A stretch of 35,769 nucleotides of DNA from JBOGEB01 sp050743125. GTDB taxonomy: Bacteria; Actinomycetota; Nitriliruptoria; Euzebyales; Egibacteraceae. Shown here in pieces: positions 15,136 to 22,890 of this stretch; the stretch's first letter is position 1; each line of letters starts with the position of its first letter. Location of the stretch: positions 1-35,769 of the forward strand of contig JBOGEB010000017.1 of NCBI GenBank assembly GCA_050743125.1, in the 5' to 3' direction. A model generated the notes under the pieces. That model made no database searches and was not told the origin of the DNA. It saw only the letters and a list, made by a program, of their open reading frames with translations. A program made the translations under genes and the position numbers.

Positions 15136-16570
15136 CGCAGTCGTCGTCGGGTCAGGGCCGAACGGGCTGGCCGCAGCGATCACCCTCGCGGCGGCCGGCC
15201 GGTCGGTGCTCGTCGTCGAGGCCGCCGACACCGTCGGCGGGGGCACCCGCTCCGCCGAGCTGACGCTGCCCGGGTTCGTCCACGACGTCTGCTCGGGCGT
15301 CCACCCGCTCGGGCTGGCGTCGCCGGTCTTCGCCGGGATGCCGCTGGCCGACCACGGCCTGGAGTGGATCCAGCCACCGATCGCGCTCGCGCACCCGCTC
15401 GACGACGGCAGCGCCGCGCTGCTCCACCAGGATCTCGGCGCTACCGGCGCGTCCTTGGACGCCGACGCCCCGGCGTGGCAGCGGCTGTTCGCGCCGCTCG
15501 CACGGGACTGGGACGGTATCGCCCAGGCGGCGCTCGGGCCGCTGCGCGTCCCCCATGACCCGCTCGTGGCAGCGCGCTTCGCCCTCGTGGCGATCCAGCC
15601 CGCCGCGCTCCTGGCCCAGGCCAGGTTCCGTGGTCCGCGTGCCCGCGCGCTGTTCGCCGGCATGGCCGCGCACTCGATCCTCCCGCTGCACAAGCCGGTG
15701 ACCGCCGGGTTCGGGCTGGTCCTCGGCGCCCTCGCGCACCGGGTCGGCTGGCCGCTGCCGCGCGGTGGGTCGCAGGCGATCGCCGACGCGCTCACGGCGC
15801 ATCTCCGGCAGCTCGGTGGCGAGATCCGCACCGGGTGGAACGTCCGCAGCCTTCACGAGCTCCCCACCAGCCGCGCGGTCCTCTTTGATGTCACCCCGAG
15901 ACAACTCCTGAGGATCGCGGGTGACCGGCTCCCGCCCAGCTACCGTTGGCGGCTCACGCGGTACCGCTACGGTCCAGGGGTGTTCAAGGTCGACTGGGCG
16001 CTCGACGGGCCAGTGCCATGGACGGCGCCCGGCTGCGCTCAGGCGGGGACGGTGCACGTCGGCGGAACCCTTCAAGAGGTCGCGGAGGCCGAGGACGCCG
16101 TTGCCCACGGCCGCCACCCGGAGCGACCGTTCGTGCTGCTCGCGCAACCCAGCTTGTTCGACGACTCGCGAGCGCCCGACGGCAAACACACGCTCTGGGG
16201 GTACTGCCATGTCCCGAACGGCTCGACGGTCGACATGACCGAGCGGATCGAGGCGCAGCTCGAGCGCTTCGCTCCGGGCTTTCGTGACCTTGTCCTCGCC
16301 CGTGCCGTCCGGACGGCCGCCGCAATGCAGGCGCACAACCCGAACTACGTCGGCGGCGACATCAACGGCGGCGCGCAGGATCTCCACCAGCTGTTCACCC
16401 GCCCGGTCGCGCGGCTGTCGCCGTACACGACGCCGCTGTCCGGCGTCTACCTGTGCTCGTCGTCCACTCCGCCCGGCGGCGGCGTCCACGGCCTGTGCGG
16501 CTTCTTCGCCGCCCAGGCCGCCCTGTGCCGCTCGCTGTCGTCCGGCCTCGCCGCCAAAGGCCGCGGGTAG
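15128..16570 (+). CDS. phytoene-dehydrogenase-like FAD-dependent oxidoreductase
   Basis: The 480-residue protein opens with a Rossmann dinucleotide motif, VVVGSGPNGLAAAITLAAAG, followed by VLVVEAADTVGGGTRSAEL, which is typical of the amine-oxidase/phytoene-desaturase superfamily (CrtI-like and PYROXD2-like proteins). The C-terminal FAD-contacting motif is also present (GVYLCSSSTPPGGGVHGLCG). CrtI-type enzymes desaturate carotenoid precursors, but no crtB, crtE or other carotenoid gene is nearby, so a carotenoid role is not supported. PYROXD2-like would be the safer label. ATG 15128 lies inside the preceding gene's last codons (8-bp overlap). Confidence 0.85.
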   Translation: MPDAVVVGSGPNGLAAAITLAAAGRSVLVVEAADTVGGGTRSAELTLPGFVHDVCSGVHPLGLASPVFAGMPLADHGLEWIQPPIALAHPLDDGSAALLHQDLGATGASLDADAPAWQRLFAPLARDWDGIAQAALGPLRVPHDPLVAARFALVAIQPAALLAQARFRGPRARALFAGMAAHSILPLHKPVTAGFGLVLGALAHRVGWPLPRGGSQAIADALTAHLRQLGGEIRTGWNVRSLHELPTSRAVLFDVTPRQLLRIAGDRLPPSYRWRLTRYRYGPGVFKVDWALDGPVPWTAPGCAQAGTVHVGGTLQEVAEAEDAVAHGRHPERPFVLLAQPSLFDDSRAPDGKHTLWGYCHVPNGSTVDMTERIEAQLERFAPGFRDLVLARAVRTAAAMQAHNPNYVGGDINGGAQDLHQLFTRPVARLSPYTTPLSGVYLCSSSTPPGGGVHGLCGFFAAQAALCRSLSSGLAAKGRG

Positions 16571-16633
16571 CGGAACGGCTCGCGCGGGGGGCCTCTCCTC
16601 CCACCGGTGCCAGGAGACACCAGCGACGTGCGG

Positions 16634-17177
16634 CTAGCCCGGCTCGACGTCGGCTTCGGTTGCCGTCAGGTAGGTCTGCAGCGACACGTCCTGGAAGTGG
16701 AGCAGCTCAGGCGCCGGCTTGCGCTCCTTGCTATTGGGCGTGAGCGAAAACGGGACCAGCGTGACGGTCTGGAGCACGCCCCCGCCCGTCAGGAGACGCC
16801 GGAGGGAATCGGTGACGGTGACGTAGGTGTCGGACGTAGGTGTCGAGTGGGGTGAGGGGGTGCGCCGGACGCAGGTCGGTGGGATCGGTGGACGCCGAGG
16901 GCACGTCGCAGTGGCCCGGGTCGCCGTAGCAGCCGCCGTGGCCGAAGACCGTGAACCGCCCGGCATAACCCGCTTCGTGGGTCCTCGGCGTGGTGACGTC
17001 GGCGCTCGGGTTGTTGAGGAACAGCCGTACCTCGTAGGAGACGCCCGCATGGTCCACTCCGGTGAACACGACGTCGGCCCGGCTGAACGCGGCCTCGCCC
17101 TCCTCGCCTGGGAACGGCAGCTCGACGACCAACGTCTGTTTTGCCTTGCCGGTCTTGGCGGCGGCGGCTACAACCAT
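16634..17177 (-). pseudogene. tyrosinase-tail-like small protein, broken by a 13-bp duplication
   Basis: ATG 17177 has an excellent ribosome binding site (GAGGAGGG, 4-5 nt spacing). The frame reads LVVELPFPGEEGEAAFSRAD, SYEVRLFLNNPSADV, AGYAGRFTVFGHGGCYGD and AHPLTPLDTYV. It then leaves frame at a 13-bp tandem duplication (16820-16845). Removing one copy restores DTYVTVTDSLRRLLTGGGV and a continuous frame to the stop at 16634, giving about 176 residues. The block FLNNP...AGYAG.F.VFGHGGC.GD.GHCD resembles the domain found C-terminal to bacterial tyrosinase-like copper enzymes, here standing alone without the copper domain. Function is uncertain. The break looks recent because all other codons are intact. 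Confidence 0.75.
16820..16845. repeat. 13-bp tandem duplication causing a frameshift
   Basis: GACGTAGGTGTCG occurs twice head to tail (16820-16832, 16833-16845). Deleting one unit exactly restores the reading frame of the reverse-strand gene around it. Confidence 0.9.
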
Positions 17178-17466
17178 GGTGCCCTCCTCAGCCGATCCAC
17201 CCCATTCGTTCCGTTGACTGTGAGGGCGTCCGGGGGCCGCCCGCCTCGCAAGGCGAAGCGCTCCGCGCGGGTCGCGCCGTGTGCTGGTTGTCCTCAAGCG
17301 ATCCCAACGCCGCGAGGTGCGGATGCTTTACGCACGAATGCCACGGGTTTTCCGCGCGGACCACTAGAACAGCGGTATTTGACCGAAGCGGTCAATCCGT
17401 CGTAGGCTTTACAGCTTGCCAACTCGCGCATACATGACGAGAACCACAGCGGGAAGGAGGGTGACG
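17178..17466. other. divergent intergenic region upstream of the ABC exporter genes
   Basis: It holds the ribosome binding site of the reverse-strand tyrosinase-tail-like gene at its left end, the GGACCACTAG-containing string (17349-17367) also seen near 943-973, and an operator/promoter-like element (17379-17408). I see no gene in it. Confidence 0.5.
17379..17408 (+). promoter_or_regulatory. operator-like palindrome overlapping a candidate promoter
   Basis: TTGACC-GAAGC-GGTCAA (17379-17395) is a perfect 6-bp inverted repeat with a 5-nt spacer. TTGACC can also serve as a -35 box, with TAGGCT 18 bp downstream (17403-17408) as a weak -10. A repressor bound here would block transcription of the small ORF at 17467 and the ABC exporter genes. 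No regulator gene is adjacent. Confidence 0.4.
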
Positions 17467-17574
17467 ATGCTCTGGCTGTCAAAGCTGCCGCGTGGGGTCG
17501 GGGTTTTCGTCGTCGCCCTCGGCCCGCCGGCCGGCAGCGCCGCCGCGCCGCGTGACTGCGGCCATACCGCGTAG
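17467..17574 (+). CDS. 35-residue ORF with a strong ribosome binding site
   Basis: ATG 17467 follows GGAAGGAGGGTGACG, one of the best ribosome binding sites in the window. The product starts MLWLSKLPRGVGVFVVALG, a short basic-then-hydrophobic stretch like a weak signal peptide, then AGSAAAPRDCGHTA with one cysteine. It ends 44 bp before the first ABC exporter gene. It could be a leader peptide controlling the exporters, a small secreted peptide they move, or the decayed start of a longer gene. I recognise no family. Confidence 0.35.
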   Translation: MLWLSKLPRGVGVFVVALGPPAGSAAAPRDCGHTA

Positions 17575-17618
17575 TCCTCCAGCCGCCTCCCTTTCGACGC
17601 TGCGCGCCTGCGCGAAGG

Positions 17619-19436
17619 GTGCCTCTCTTGCGCTCACGCACCTCTGACCACTGGCGTCTGCTCGCCGAACTGCTCCGACCGCAGCGGCGGGTACTCGCGG
17701 TCCTGGCCGTTGTGCTCGCGGGGAGCGGGGCGTTGCCGCTTGCCGGACCGCAGCTACTCCGCGCGTTCATCGACCGGGCGGTCGCCGGCGCGAGCGTGCC
17801 CCGGCTGCTGACGATCGCCGCCGCGTACGCCGCGCTCGGCCTGCTCACTCAGGTCGCGACGGTCGGCGCCACCTACGTGGCGACCCGGGTGTCCTGGACG
17901 GTATTGAACGACCTGCGGGAGCGTGCGGCGGCCCACGCGCTGCGGCTCGAGCTCGCCTACCACGCCGCCACCCAGCCAGGACGGCTCATCGAGCGGATCG
18001 ACGGTGACGCGACCGCGATGTCGACGTTCTTCACGAACTTCGTCATCAAGGTCGTCGCTGCGGGCGTCACCGTTGCCGGGGCGCTGCTGCTCGTCGCCCG
18101 TGAGGACTGGCGGATCGGGCTGGCGATGGCGGTTTTCGCCGCCATGGCGATCGCCGTGACGGCACTGCTGCGCAACCGCGCGGTACCCCAGTCAACCGCG
18201 GAGCGGGCCGCGTACAGCGCCGTGATCGGCGTTGTCGAGGAGCAGCTCGACGGGGCGGAGGACGTGCGCGCGCTCGGCGCCGGACCGCACGCGCTGGACC
18301 GCCACGAGCGTGCGAGCGGCGCGTTCCTTTCCAAGGTCATGGTGGCGGCGCGGGCACGTGTCTGGATCTGGGTGTCGACCATGGGGTCCTTCGCCGCCGG
18401 GGGGATGCTCATGCTGCTCGCAGGCGAGATGCTGCAGCGACGAGGACTCGTCACCGTCGGCACCGTGTTCCTGCTGTTCCAGTACACACAAGTGCTGCGC
18501 CGCCCGATCGAGCTCATCGCCGAGCAGCTCCAAGAGCTCCAGCGCGCAGCCGCGGGAGCCAGCCGGATGCGCACGCTGCTGGACACGCAGCCTGCCATGG
18601 AGACCAGCGGGCGTGCGTTGCTGCCGGCCGGCGCGCTCTCGGTCGACTTCGAAGGCGTCGAGTTCTGCTACGCGGACGTCCGGGGTGAGCCGCCCAGCGG
18701 CGCGGGGGGTGGAGATACACCAGGCCGGCTGGTCCTACGGGACGTGAACCTCGCGGTCTCGCCGGGGCAGGTCGTTGGGCTCGTCGGCCACACCGGCAGC
18801 GGCAAGACCACGCTCGCGCGGCTCTCGCTGCGGCTGGCCGACCCGACCCGCGGGGTGGTCCGCGTCGGTGGTGTCGACCTGCGTGACGTGGACGCTGACG
18901 AGCTGCGGCGCCGCGTGGCGGTCGTAACCCAGAACGTCCAATTGTTCACCGCGAGCGTCCGGGACAACCTGACGCTCTTCGACGCAGCCCCGCCGGATGC
19001 GGCGCTCGCCGACTTACTCGACGGCCTCGGTCTCGGTGGTTGGCTGCACGCCCTGCCGGCTGGGCTGGACACCGTCCTCGGCGAGGACACGCAGCCCTCA
19101 GCAGGTCAGGCGCAGCTGTTGGGGCTCGGCCGGGCGTTCTTGCGCGACCCTGGTCTCGTCCTGCTCGACGAGGCCTCCTCACGGGTCGACCCGGCGACGG
19201 CGGCGCTCGTCGAACGCGCGCTCGACCGACTGCTCGCCGGTCGCACGGCGGTGGTCATCGCGCATCGCCTCAGCGCGGTCGAGCGGGCCGACGTCGTCGT
19301 CGTGCTCGAGCACGGACGGATCGTAGAGGCCGGGGCGCGCAGCGCTCTCGTCGCCGACCCCGCGTCCCGGTTCTCCGCCCTGCTCCGCGCGGACAAGGCC
19401 GGGCCAGCCTTGGCGTACCCAGAAACTCGCCGATGA
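17619..19436 (+). CDS. ABC exporter half-transporter, subunit with a degenerate signature
   Basis: This 605-residue half-transporter starts at GTG 17619. It has a six-helix type IV (exporter) membrane domain (residues about 25-320) followed by a nucleotide-binding domain: Walker A GHTGSGKTT (about 390), Q-loop VTQN, signature PSAGQ (about 492) instead of LSGGQ, Walker B LVLLDEAS (about 511) with the catalytic glutamate, and H-loop AHRLS. The next gene starts in its stop codon (ATGA), so the two are translated together and should form a heterodimer. The altered signature sits opposite the partner's altered Walker B, so one composite ATP site would be degenerate, as in TAP, TM287/288 and BmrCD. 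Likely substrates are peptides, lipids or drugs; the sequence does not tell. Confidence 0.9.
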   Translation: MPLLRSRTSDHWRLLAELLRPQRRVLAVLAVVLAGSGALPLAGPQLLRAFIDRAVAGASVPRLLTIAAAYAALGLLTQVATVGATYVATRVSWTVLNDLRERAAAHALRLELAYHAATQPGRLIERIDGDATAMSTFFTNFVIKVVAAGVTVAGALLLVAREDWRIGLAMAVFAAMAIAVTALLRNRAVPQSTAERAAYSAVIGVVEEQLDGAEDVRALGAGPHALDRHERASGAFLSKVMVAARARVWIWVSTMGSFAAGGMLMLLAGEMLQRRGLVTVGTVFLLFQYTQVLRRPIELIAEQLQELQRAAAGASRMRTLLDTQPAMETSGRALLPAGALSVDFEGVEFCYADVRGEPPSGAGGGDTPGRLVLRDVNLAVSPGQVVGLVGHTGSGKTTLARLSLRLADPTRGVVRVGGVDLRDVDADELRRRVAVVTQNVQLFTASVRDNLTLFDAAPPDAALADLLDGLGLGGWLHALPAGLDTVLGEDTQPSAGQAQLLGLGRAFLRDPGLVLLDEASSRVDPATAALVERALDRLLAGRTAVVIAHRLSAVERADVVVVLEHGRIVEAGARSALVADPASRFSALLRADKAGPALAYPETRR

Positions 19437-21217
19437 GCCGTCCCACCCTGCGCGTGGTGGCGCTCGGCTGGCGGCTCGCGCGCCACCAGCCCCGCCGTTT
19501 TGCCATCGGCGCGGCGCTGTGGATCGCCTGGTGGGCCAGCCCTTTCTTCGTCGGCCTCACGCTGCAGGCAGTTTTCGACGCGATCGCCGGGCAGCAGCCC
19601 GCCACGCTCAGCCTGGGCGCGCTGCTCGCGTTGTTCGCCGCCATTGAGGCAAGCCGCCTGGCCGTGTTCTCCACCGGGGTCATGATCTGGAGGCGGTGGT
19701 GGACGTACGCCGAGACCCTGCTGCGCGAGAACATGCTCCGCGCGCAGCTGGCCAGCGGCAACTCGGAAGCCGGACGGCCGGTCACGGGATCGGGCTCGGC
19801 CGTCCCGGTGTTCCGCGACGACGCCAATGACCTCGTCCGCTTCGTCGACACCTGGGTCGACATCAGCGGGGCCATGCTGTTCGCGGCGCTCGCGATCCCG
19901 GTGATGCTGCGCATCGACACCGCCGTCACGCTCGTGGTCCTGGCTCCGCTGGCTGCGGCCTGCCTGGTCACCCGCCTGCTCACGGAGCGGCTGCAGTCCT
20001 ATCATCGGGCGGACCGCGAGGCGACCGCGCTGGTCACCGGCTTCCTCGGCAACCTGTTCTCCTCGGTCCTCGCGGTCAAGGTCGCTGGCGCCGAGGCGGC
20101 GGTCATCCGCCGGCTGCGCGCCCTGAACGCCACCCGGAAAACGGCGGCGCTGCGCGACCAGCTGCTGTCCGACGGCATGGACGCCTTCAACGGCTCGACC
20201 ATCGACCTCACCATCGGCCTGGTCCTGCTGCTCGTCGCTCCCGCCATGCGTACGGGCGCGTTCACTGTTGGCGACCTCGTGCTGTTCGCAAGCTACGTCA
20301 CGTCGCTGGCCGCCCTGCCACGCTGGTCTGGCCGGCTGCTCGTCCGGCACCGGCAGGCGCAGGTCGCCGCAAGCCGCATGGCCGCGCTCATGCCGGCGCA
20401 GGACGCGTTCGCGGTCGTCACCCACCGTCGGCTGCAGCTCGACGGGCAGCTCCCGGCAACCCCCCGCGCGCGCCCAGCCGCGCCCCGGCCCGCCGCGGTG
20501 CAGATTCGGGGTCTGGGCTACCAGTTCGCCGACGGCCACGGCGTGACCGGGGTCGACCTCGATCTCCCCGCCGGCTCGTTCACCGTCGTGTCCGGACCGG
20601 TCGGCAGCGGCAAAACGACGCTGCTGCGGGCGCTGCTCGGCTTGGTCGGCCCAGCCCAGGGCACCGTGCGCTGGGACGGCCGGGTCGTTACCGACCTGGC
20701 CGCGCACATGACCCCGCCACGCTGCGCGTACCTACCCCAGGTCCCCACGCTGTTCAGCACCCCACTGCGGGACAACCTCACGCTCGGTGTCTCAACGGCC
20801 GAAGACACCCTGAGAGCCGCAGTGCGCCGCGCCGCGCTCGACGCCGACGTCGCGAGCATGGCTGACCGGCTCGATACCGTGATCGGTCCCCGCGGCGTCC
20901 GCCTGTCAGGCGGCCAGATCCAGCGCGCCGCCACTGCCCGGGCGCTGCTGGGCGACCCCGCCCTGCTCGTCCTCGACGACCTGTCCAGCGCGCTCGACGC
21001 CGAGACCGAACGTCTGCTGTGGGCGCGTCTGCTCGACGGCGCACCCTCCGACGACCGCCAGGCGGCGGGCCGCGCCCGCCCAACCTGCCTCGTCGTCTCC
21101 CACCGCGCAGCCGCTCTCGAGCGGGCCGACCAGATCGTCCTCCTCGACACCGGCCGTATCCGCGCGGTCGGCACGCTCGACGAGCTGCGCTCGGCCGGCC
21201 TCAACCCGCTCGCCTGA
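19433..21217 (+). CDS. ABC exporter half-transporter, subunit with Walker B Asp
   Basis: ATG 19433 overlaps the stop of the preceding subunit by 4 bp; a longer in-frame extension upstream lies inside that gene and is not used. The 594-residue protein has an exporter membrane domain (about 20-310) and a nucleotide-binding domain with Walker A GPVGSGKTT (about 388), canonical signature LSGGQ (about 491), Walker B LLVLDDLSS (about 511) with Asp in place of the catalytic Glu, and H-loop SHR. With its partner it would give one consensus site (partner Walker motifs plus this LSGGQ) and one degenerate site (this Walker B plus the partner's PSAGQ). Confidence 0.9.
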   Translation: MSRPTLRVVALGWRLARHQPRRFAIGAALWIAWWASPFFVGLTLQAVFDAIAGQQPATLSLGALLALFAAIEASRLAVFSTGVMIWRRWWTYAETLLRENMLRAQLASGNSEAGRPVTGSGSAVPVFRDDANDLVRFVDTWVDISGAMLFAALAIPVMLRIDTAVTLVVLAPLAAACLVTRLLTERLQSYHRADREATALVTGFLGNLFSSVLAVKVAGAEAAVIRRLRALNATRKTAALRDQLLSDGMDAFNGSTIDLTIGLVLLLVAPAMRTGAFTVGDLVLFASYVTSLAALPRWSGRLLVRHRQAQVAASRMAALMPAQDAFAVVTHRRLQLDGQLPATPRARPAAPRPAAVQIRGLGYQFADGHGVTGVDLDLPAGSFTVVSGPVGSGKTTLLRALLGLVGPAQGTVRWDGRVVTDLAAHMTPPRCAYLPQVPTLFSTPLRDNLTLGVSTAEDTLRAAVRRAALDADVASMADRLDTVIGPRGVRLSGGQIQRAATARALLGDPALLVLDDLSSALDAETERLLWARLLDGAPSDDRQAAGRARPTCLVVSHRAAALERADQIVLLDTGRIRAVGTLDELRSAGLNPLA

Positions 21218-21248
21218 GCTGACGCCGAGCACACGGGTTCGGCGGCTC
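21216..21248. terminator. possible bidirectional terminator hairpin
   Basis: Nested inverted repeats GAGC...GCTC (outer) and GCCGA...TCGGC (inner) begin at the ABC stop codon and lie between it and the convergent DsrE-like gene. There is no T tract, so termination is only plausible. Confidence 0.3.
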
Positions 21249-21276
21249 CGACGTGCCACGCAACGCCCGAAACAGG

Positions 21277-21651
21277 TCAGAAATTGAGGGTGACGCTGGC
21301 CCTGCTCGCCAGGTCCAGGATGTACACGAAGCCGGCCGGCATGTCCACCTCCGAGGCCAGGCGCTCCGGGGCGATGCCGTGCGCCTTCATCGCCCCGGAG
21401 CAGGCATAGACGTTGACGGTTCCGTCCTCCTTCAGCGCCCGCAGGCGCTCGGCGACATCGTTGCGGAGCGCATCGGTGGCGCTGCGGTCGGACGCCTCGC
21501 CGTCGGGGCGTCCGACCCAGACCACCGCGTCACCCGTGAAGTAGACGTGCAGCTCCATCTCGAGCGCGACGGCCGCCGCCGACAGGTCAAGGGCAGTACC
21601 GAGCGCCTGCGGGCTCGCTGAGGAGATCACGACAACGATCGAGTCAGCCAT
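21277..21651 (-). CDS. DsrE/DsrF-like family protein
   Basis: This 124-residue protein has the DsrE fold pattern: VVVISSASPQALGTALDLSA at the start, MELHVYFTGDAVVW, and NVYACSGAMKAHGI with the conserved cysteine C84, then FVYILDLASRASVTLNF. Members act as sulfur carriers or regulators of sulfur trafficking and often sit with TusA and rhodanese genes, as here. It is the last gene of a three-gene reverse-strand operon; its ATG overlaps the stop of the TusA-like gene by 8 bp. It is probably cytoplasmic, and C84 would carry persulfide. Confidence 0.85.
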   Translation of the reverse strand: MADSIVVVISSASPQALGTALDLSAAAVALEMELHVYFTGDAVVWVGRPDGEASDRSATDALRNDVAERLRALKEDGTVNVYACSGAMKAHGIAPERLASEVDMPAGFVYILDLASRASVTLNF

Positions 21652-21889
21652 CAGCGGTGCGCTCGAGAAAGATTTGCGTCTGCTTGCCTTCGGTGCGGTC
21701 GGAGATAATAGATTTTCCGGTCTTGCGCGCCCATGCCCTCACGACAAAGGCATGCTCGGCCACGGTGGTGCGCACCTCCATGATCTGGCCAAGGTCGAGC
21801 TCCTTCAGCGCCCGTCGCACCACCGTAAGCGCGGAATCACCACAGTCCTGCTCAGCGTTGGTGAGATCGACGAGGCGCCCGACCTCCAT
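21644..21889 (-). CDS. TusA/SirA-like sulfur carrier, variant motif
   Basis: This 81-residue protein matches the TusA fold in length and layout: LVDLTNAEQDCGDSALTVVR, LKELDLGQIMEVRTT, FVVRAWARKTGKSIIS. TusA normally has a CPxP motif; here C16 is followed by GDS, so both prolines are missing while the cysteine is kept. It may still carry sulfur on C16. It sits between the rhodanese and the DsrE-like gene, 6 bp after the first and overlapping the second by 8 bp, the typical rhodanese-TusA-DsrE relay order. Confidence 0.75.
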   Translation of the reverse strand: MEVGRLVDLTNAEQDCGDSALTVVRRALKELDLGQIMEVRTTVAEHAFVVRAWARKTGKSIISDRTEGKQTQIFLERTADG

Positions 21890-21895
21890 TGAGCG

Positions 21896-22750
21896 CTACC
21901 CGGCGTACGTCTTTTCTACGGGCGCCCCCACCACGTTCCCGAACTCGCTCCAGGAACCGTCGTAGTTGATGACGACCGGATGACCGAGTAGGTATTTCAA
22001 CACGAACCACGAATGGGACGACCGCTCGCCGATACGGCAGTAGGTGATGATCGACTTGTCGGGCGTGACGCCTTTCGGCAGGTAAAGCTCCGCAAGCTCG
22101 TCGGCGGATTTGAACGTGTCGTCGTCGTTGATCGCAAGCGCCCACGGCACGTTCGCCGCCCCGGGGATGTGGCCACCCCGCTGAGCCGCCTCGGTGGGGT
22201 ACTCCGCCGGGGCAGTGATCTCACCGGAGAACTCCACGGGGGAACGAACGTCCACGAAGCCGACGTCGTCACGGCCGAGGACTGCGAGGACCTGGGGAAG
22301 AAAGGCCCGCAGGCCAAGGTCAGGGCCACCCGCGCTATAGGTGGTCTGGTCGCGCTTCGGCACGTCCTCGGTGACCTCGCGCCCCTCCTCGATCCACTTC
22401 CGGCGGCCTCCGTCCATAAGCCTGACGTCGGCGTGGCGATAGATCTTGAAGGTCCAGAAGGCAAACGCAGCGAACCAGTTGCGCATGTCGCCGTAGAGCA
22501 CGAGCGTCGAATCGGGCGTGGCGCCAACTTGGCCCATCAAGTTCTCAAACTGGTGTTTGGAGAGGATGTCACGCCGAACCGGATCGTTGATGTCCTTCTT
22601 CCAGTCAACCAGGGCCGCGTTACGGAGGTGACCAAGCTCGTACGCTCCCGCAGGGTCATAGTCGACCTCGAGAATGCATACGTTGTCGTCGTCCTGGTGA
22701 TCTTGGACCCACTGCGTGCTGACCAACACCTCAGGATGTGCGTATCCCAT
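21896..22750 (-). CDS. sseA: thiosulfate sulfurtransferase (two-domain rhodanese)
   Basis: ATG 22750 has a strong GGAGGATA ribosome binding site; an upstream in-frame extension to 22894 lacks this and runs into the kinase gene. The 284-residue protein has two rhodanese domains. The first is catalytically silent (residues about 8-130; VLVSTQWVQDHQDDDNVCIL, LMDGGRRKWIEEGR). The second is active, with Cys238 in the loop YCRIGERSSHSWFVL. The family moves sulfur from thiosulfate (or 3-mercaptopyruvate) to an acceptor, here probably the TusA-like and DsrE-like proteins encoded downstream. It is the first gene of the sulfur-relay operon. Confidence 0.9.
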   Translation of the reverse strand: MGYAHPEVLVSTQWVQDHQDDDNVCILEVDYDPAGAYELGHLRNAALVDWKKDINDPVRRDILSKHQFENLMGQVGATPDSTLVLYGDMRNWFAAFAFWTFKIYRHADVRLMDGGRRKWIEEGREVTEDVPKRDQTTYSAGGPDLGLRAFLPQVLAVLGRDDVGFVDVRSPVEFSGEITAPAEYPTEAAQRGGHIPGAANVPWALAINDDDTFKSADELAELYLPKGVTPDKSIITYCRIGERSSHSWFVLKYLLGHPVVINYDGSWSEFGNVVGAPVEKTYAG

Positions 22751-22890
22751 CGCTATCCTCCATCCAGCTACGCGAATGTCACTTGTCCCAAACGAGCACC
22801 GCACCTTACCCCCACAATCGGGCCTATTCAAGCCCTCGATCCCCATGGGCCAAAGGAATAACGTTGCGGTGAGCCTCAGACGATCGATGG

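Noticed and set aside
15152..16489. 445-residue reverse open frame antisense to the oxidoreductase
   Set aside because: The forward frame has FAD-binding motifs and translational coupling; the reverse frame has none.
19040..19432. 131-residue upstream extension of the second ABC subunit
   Set aside because: It lies in the alternate frame of the first subunit's ATPase domain; the ATGA overlap at 19433 is the normal start.
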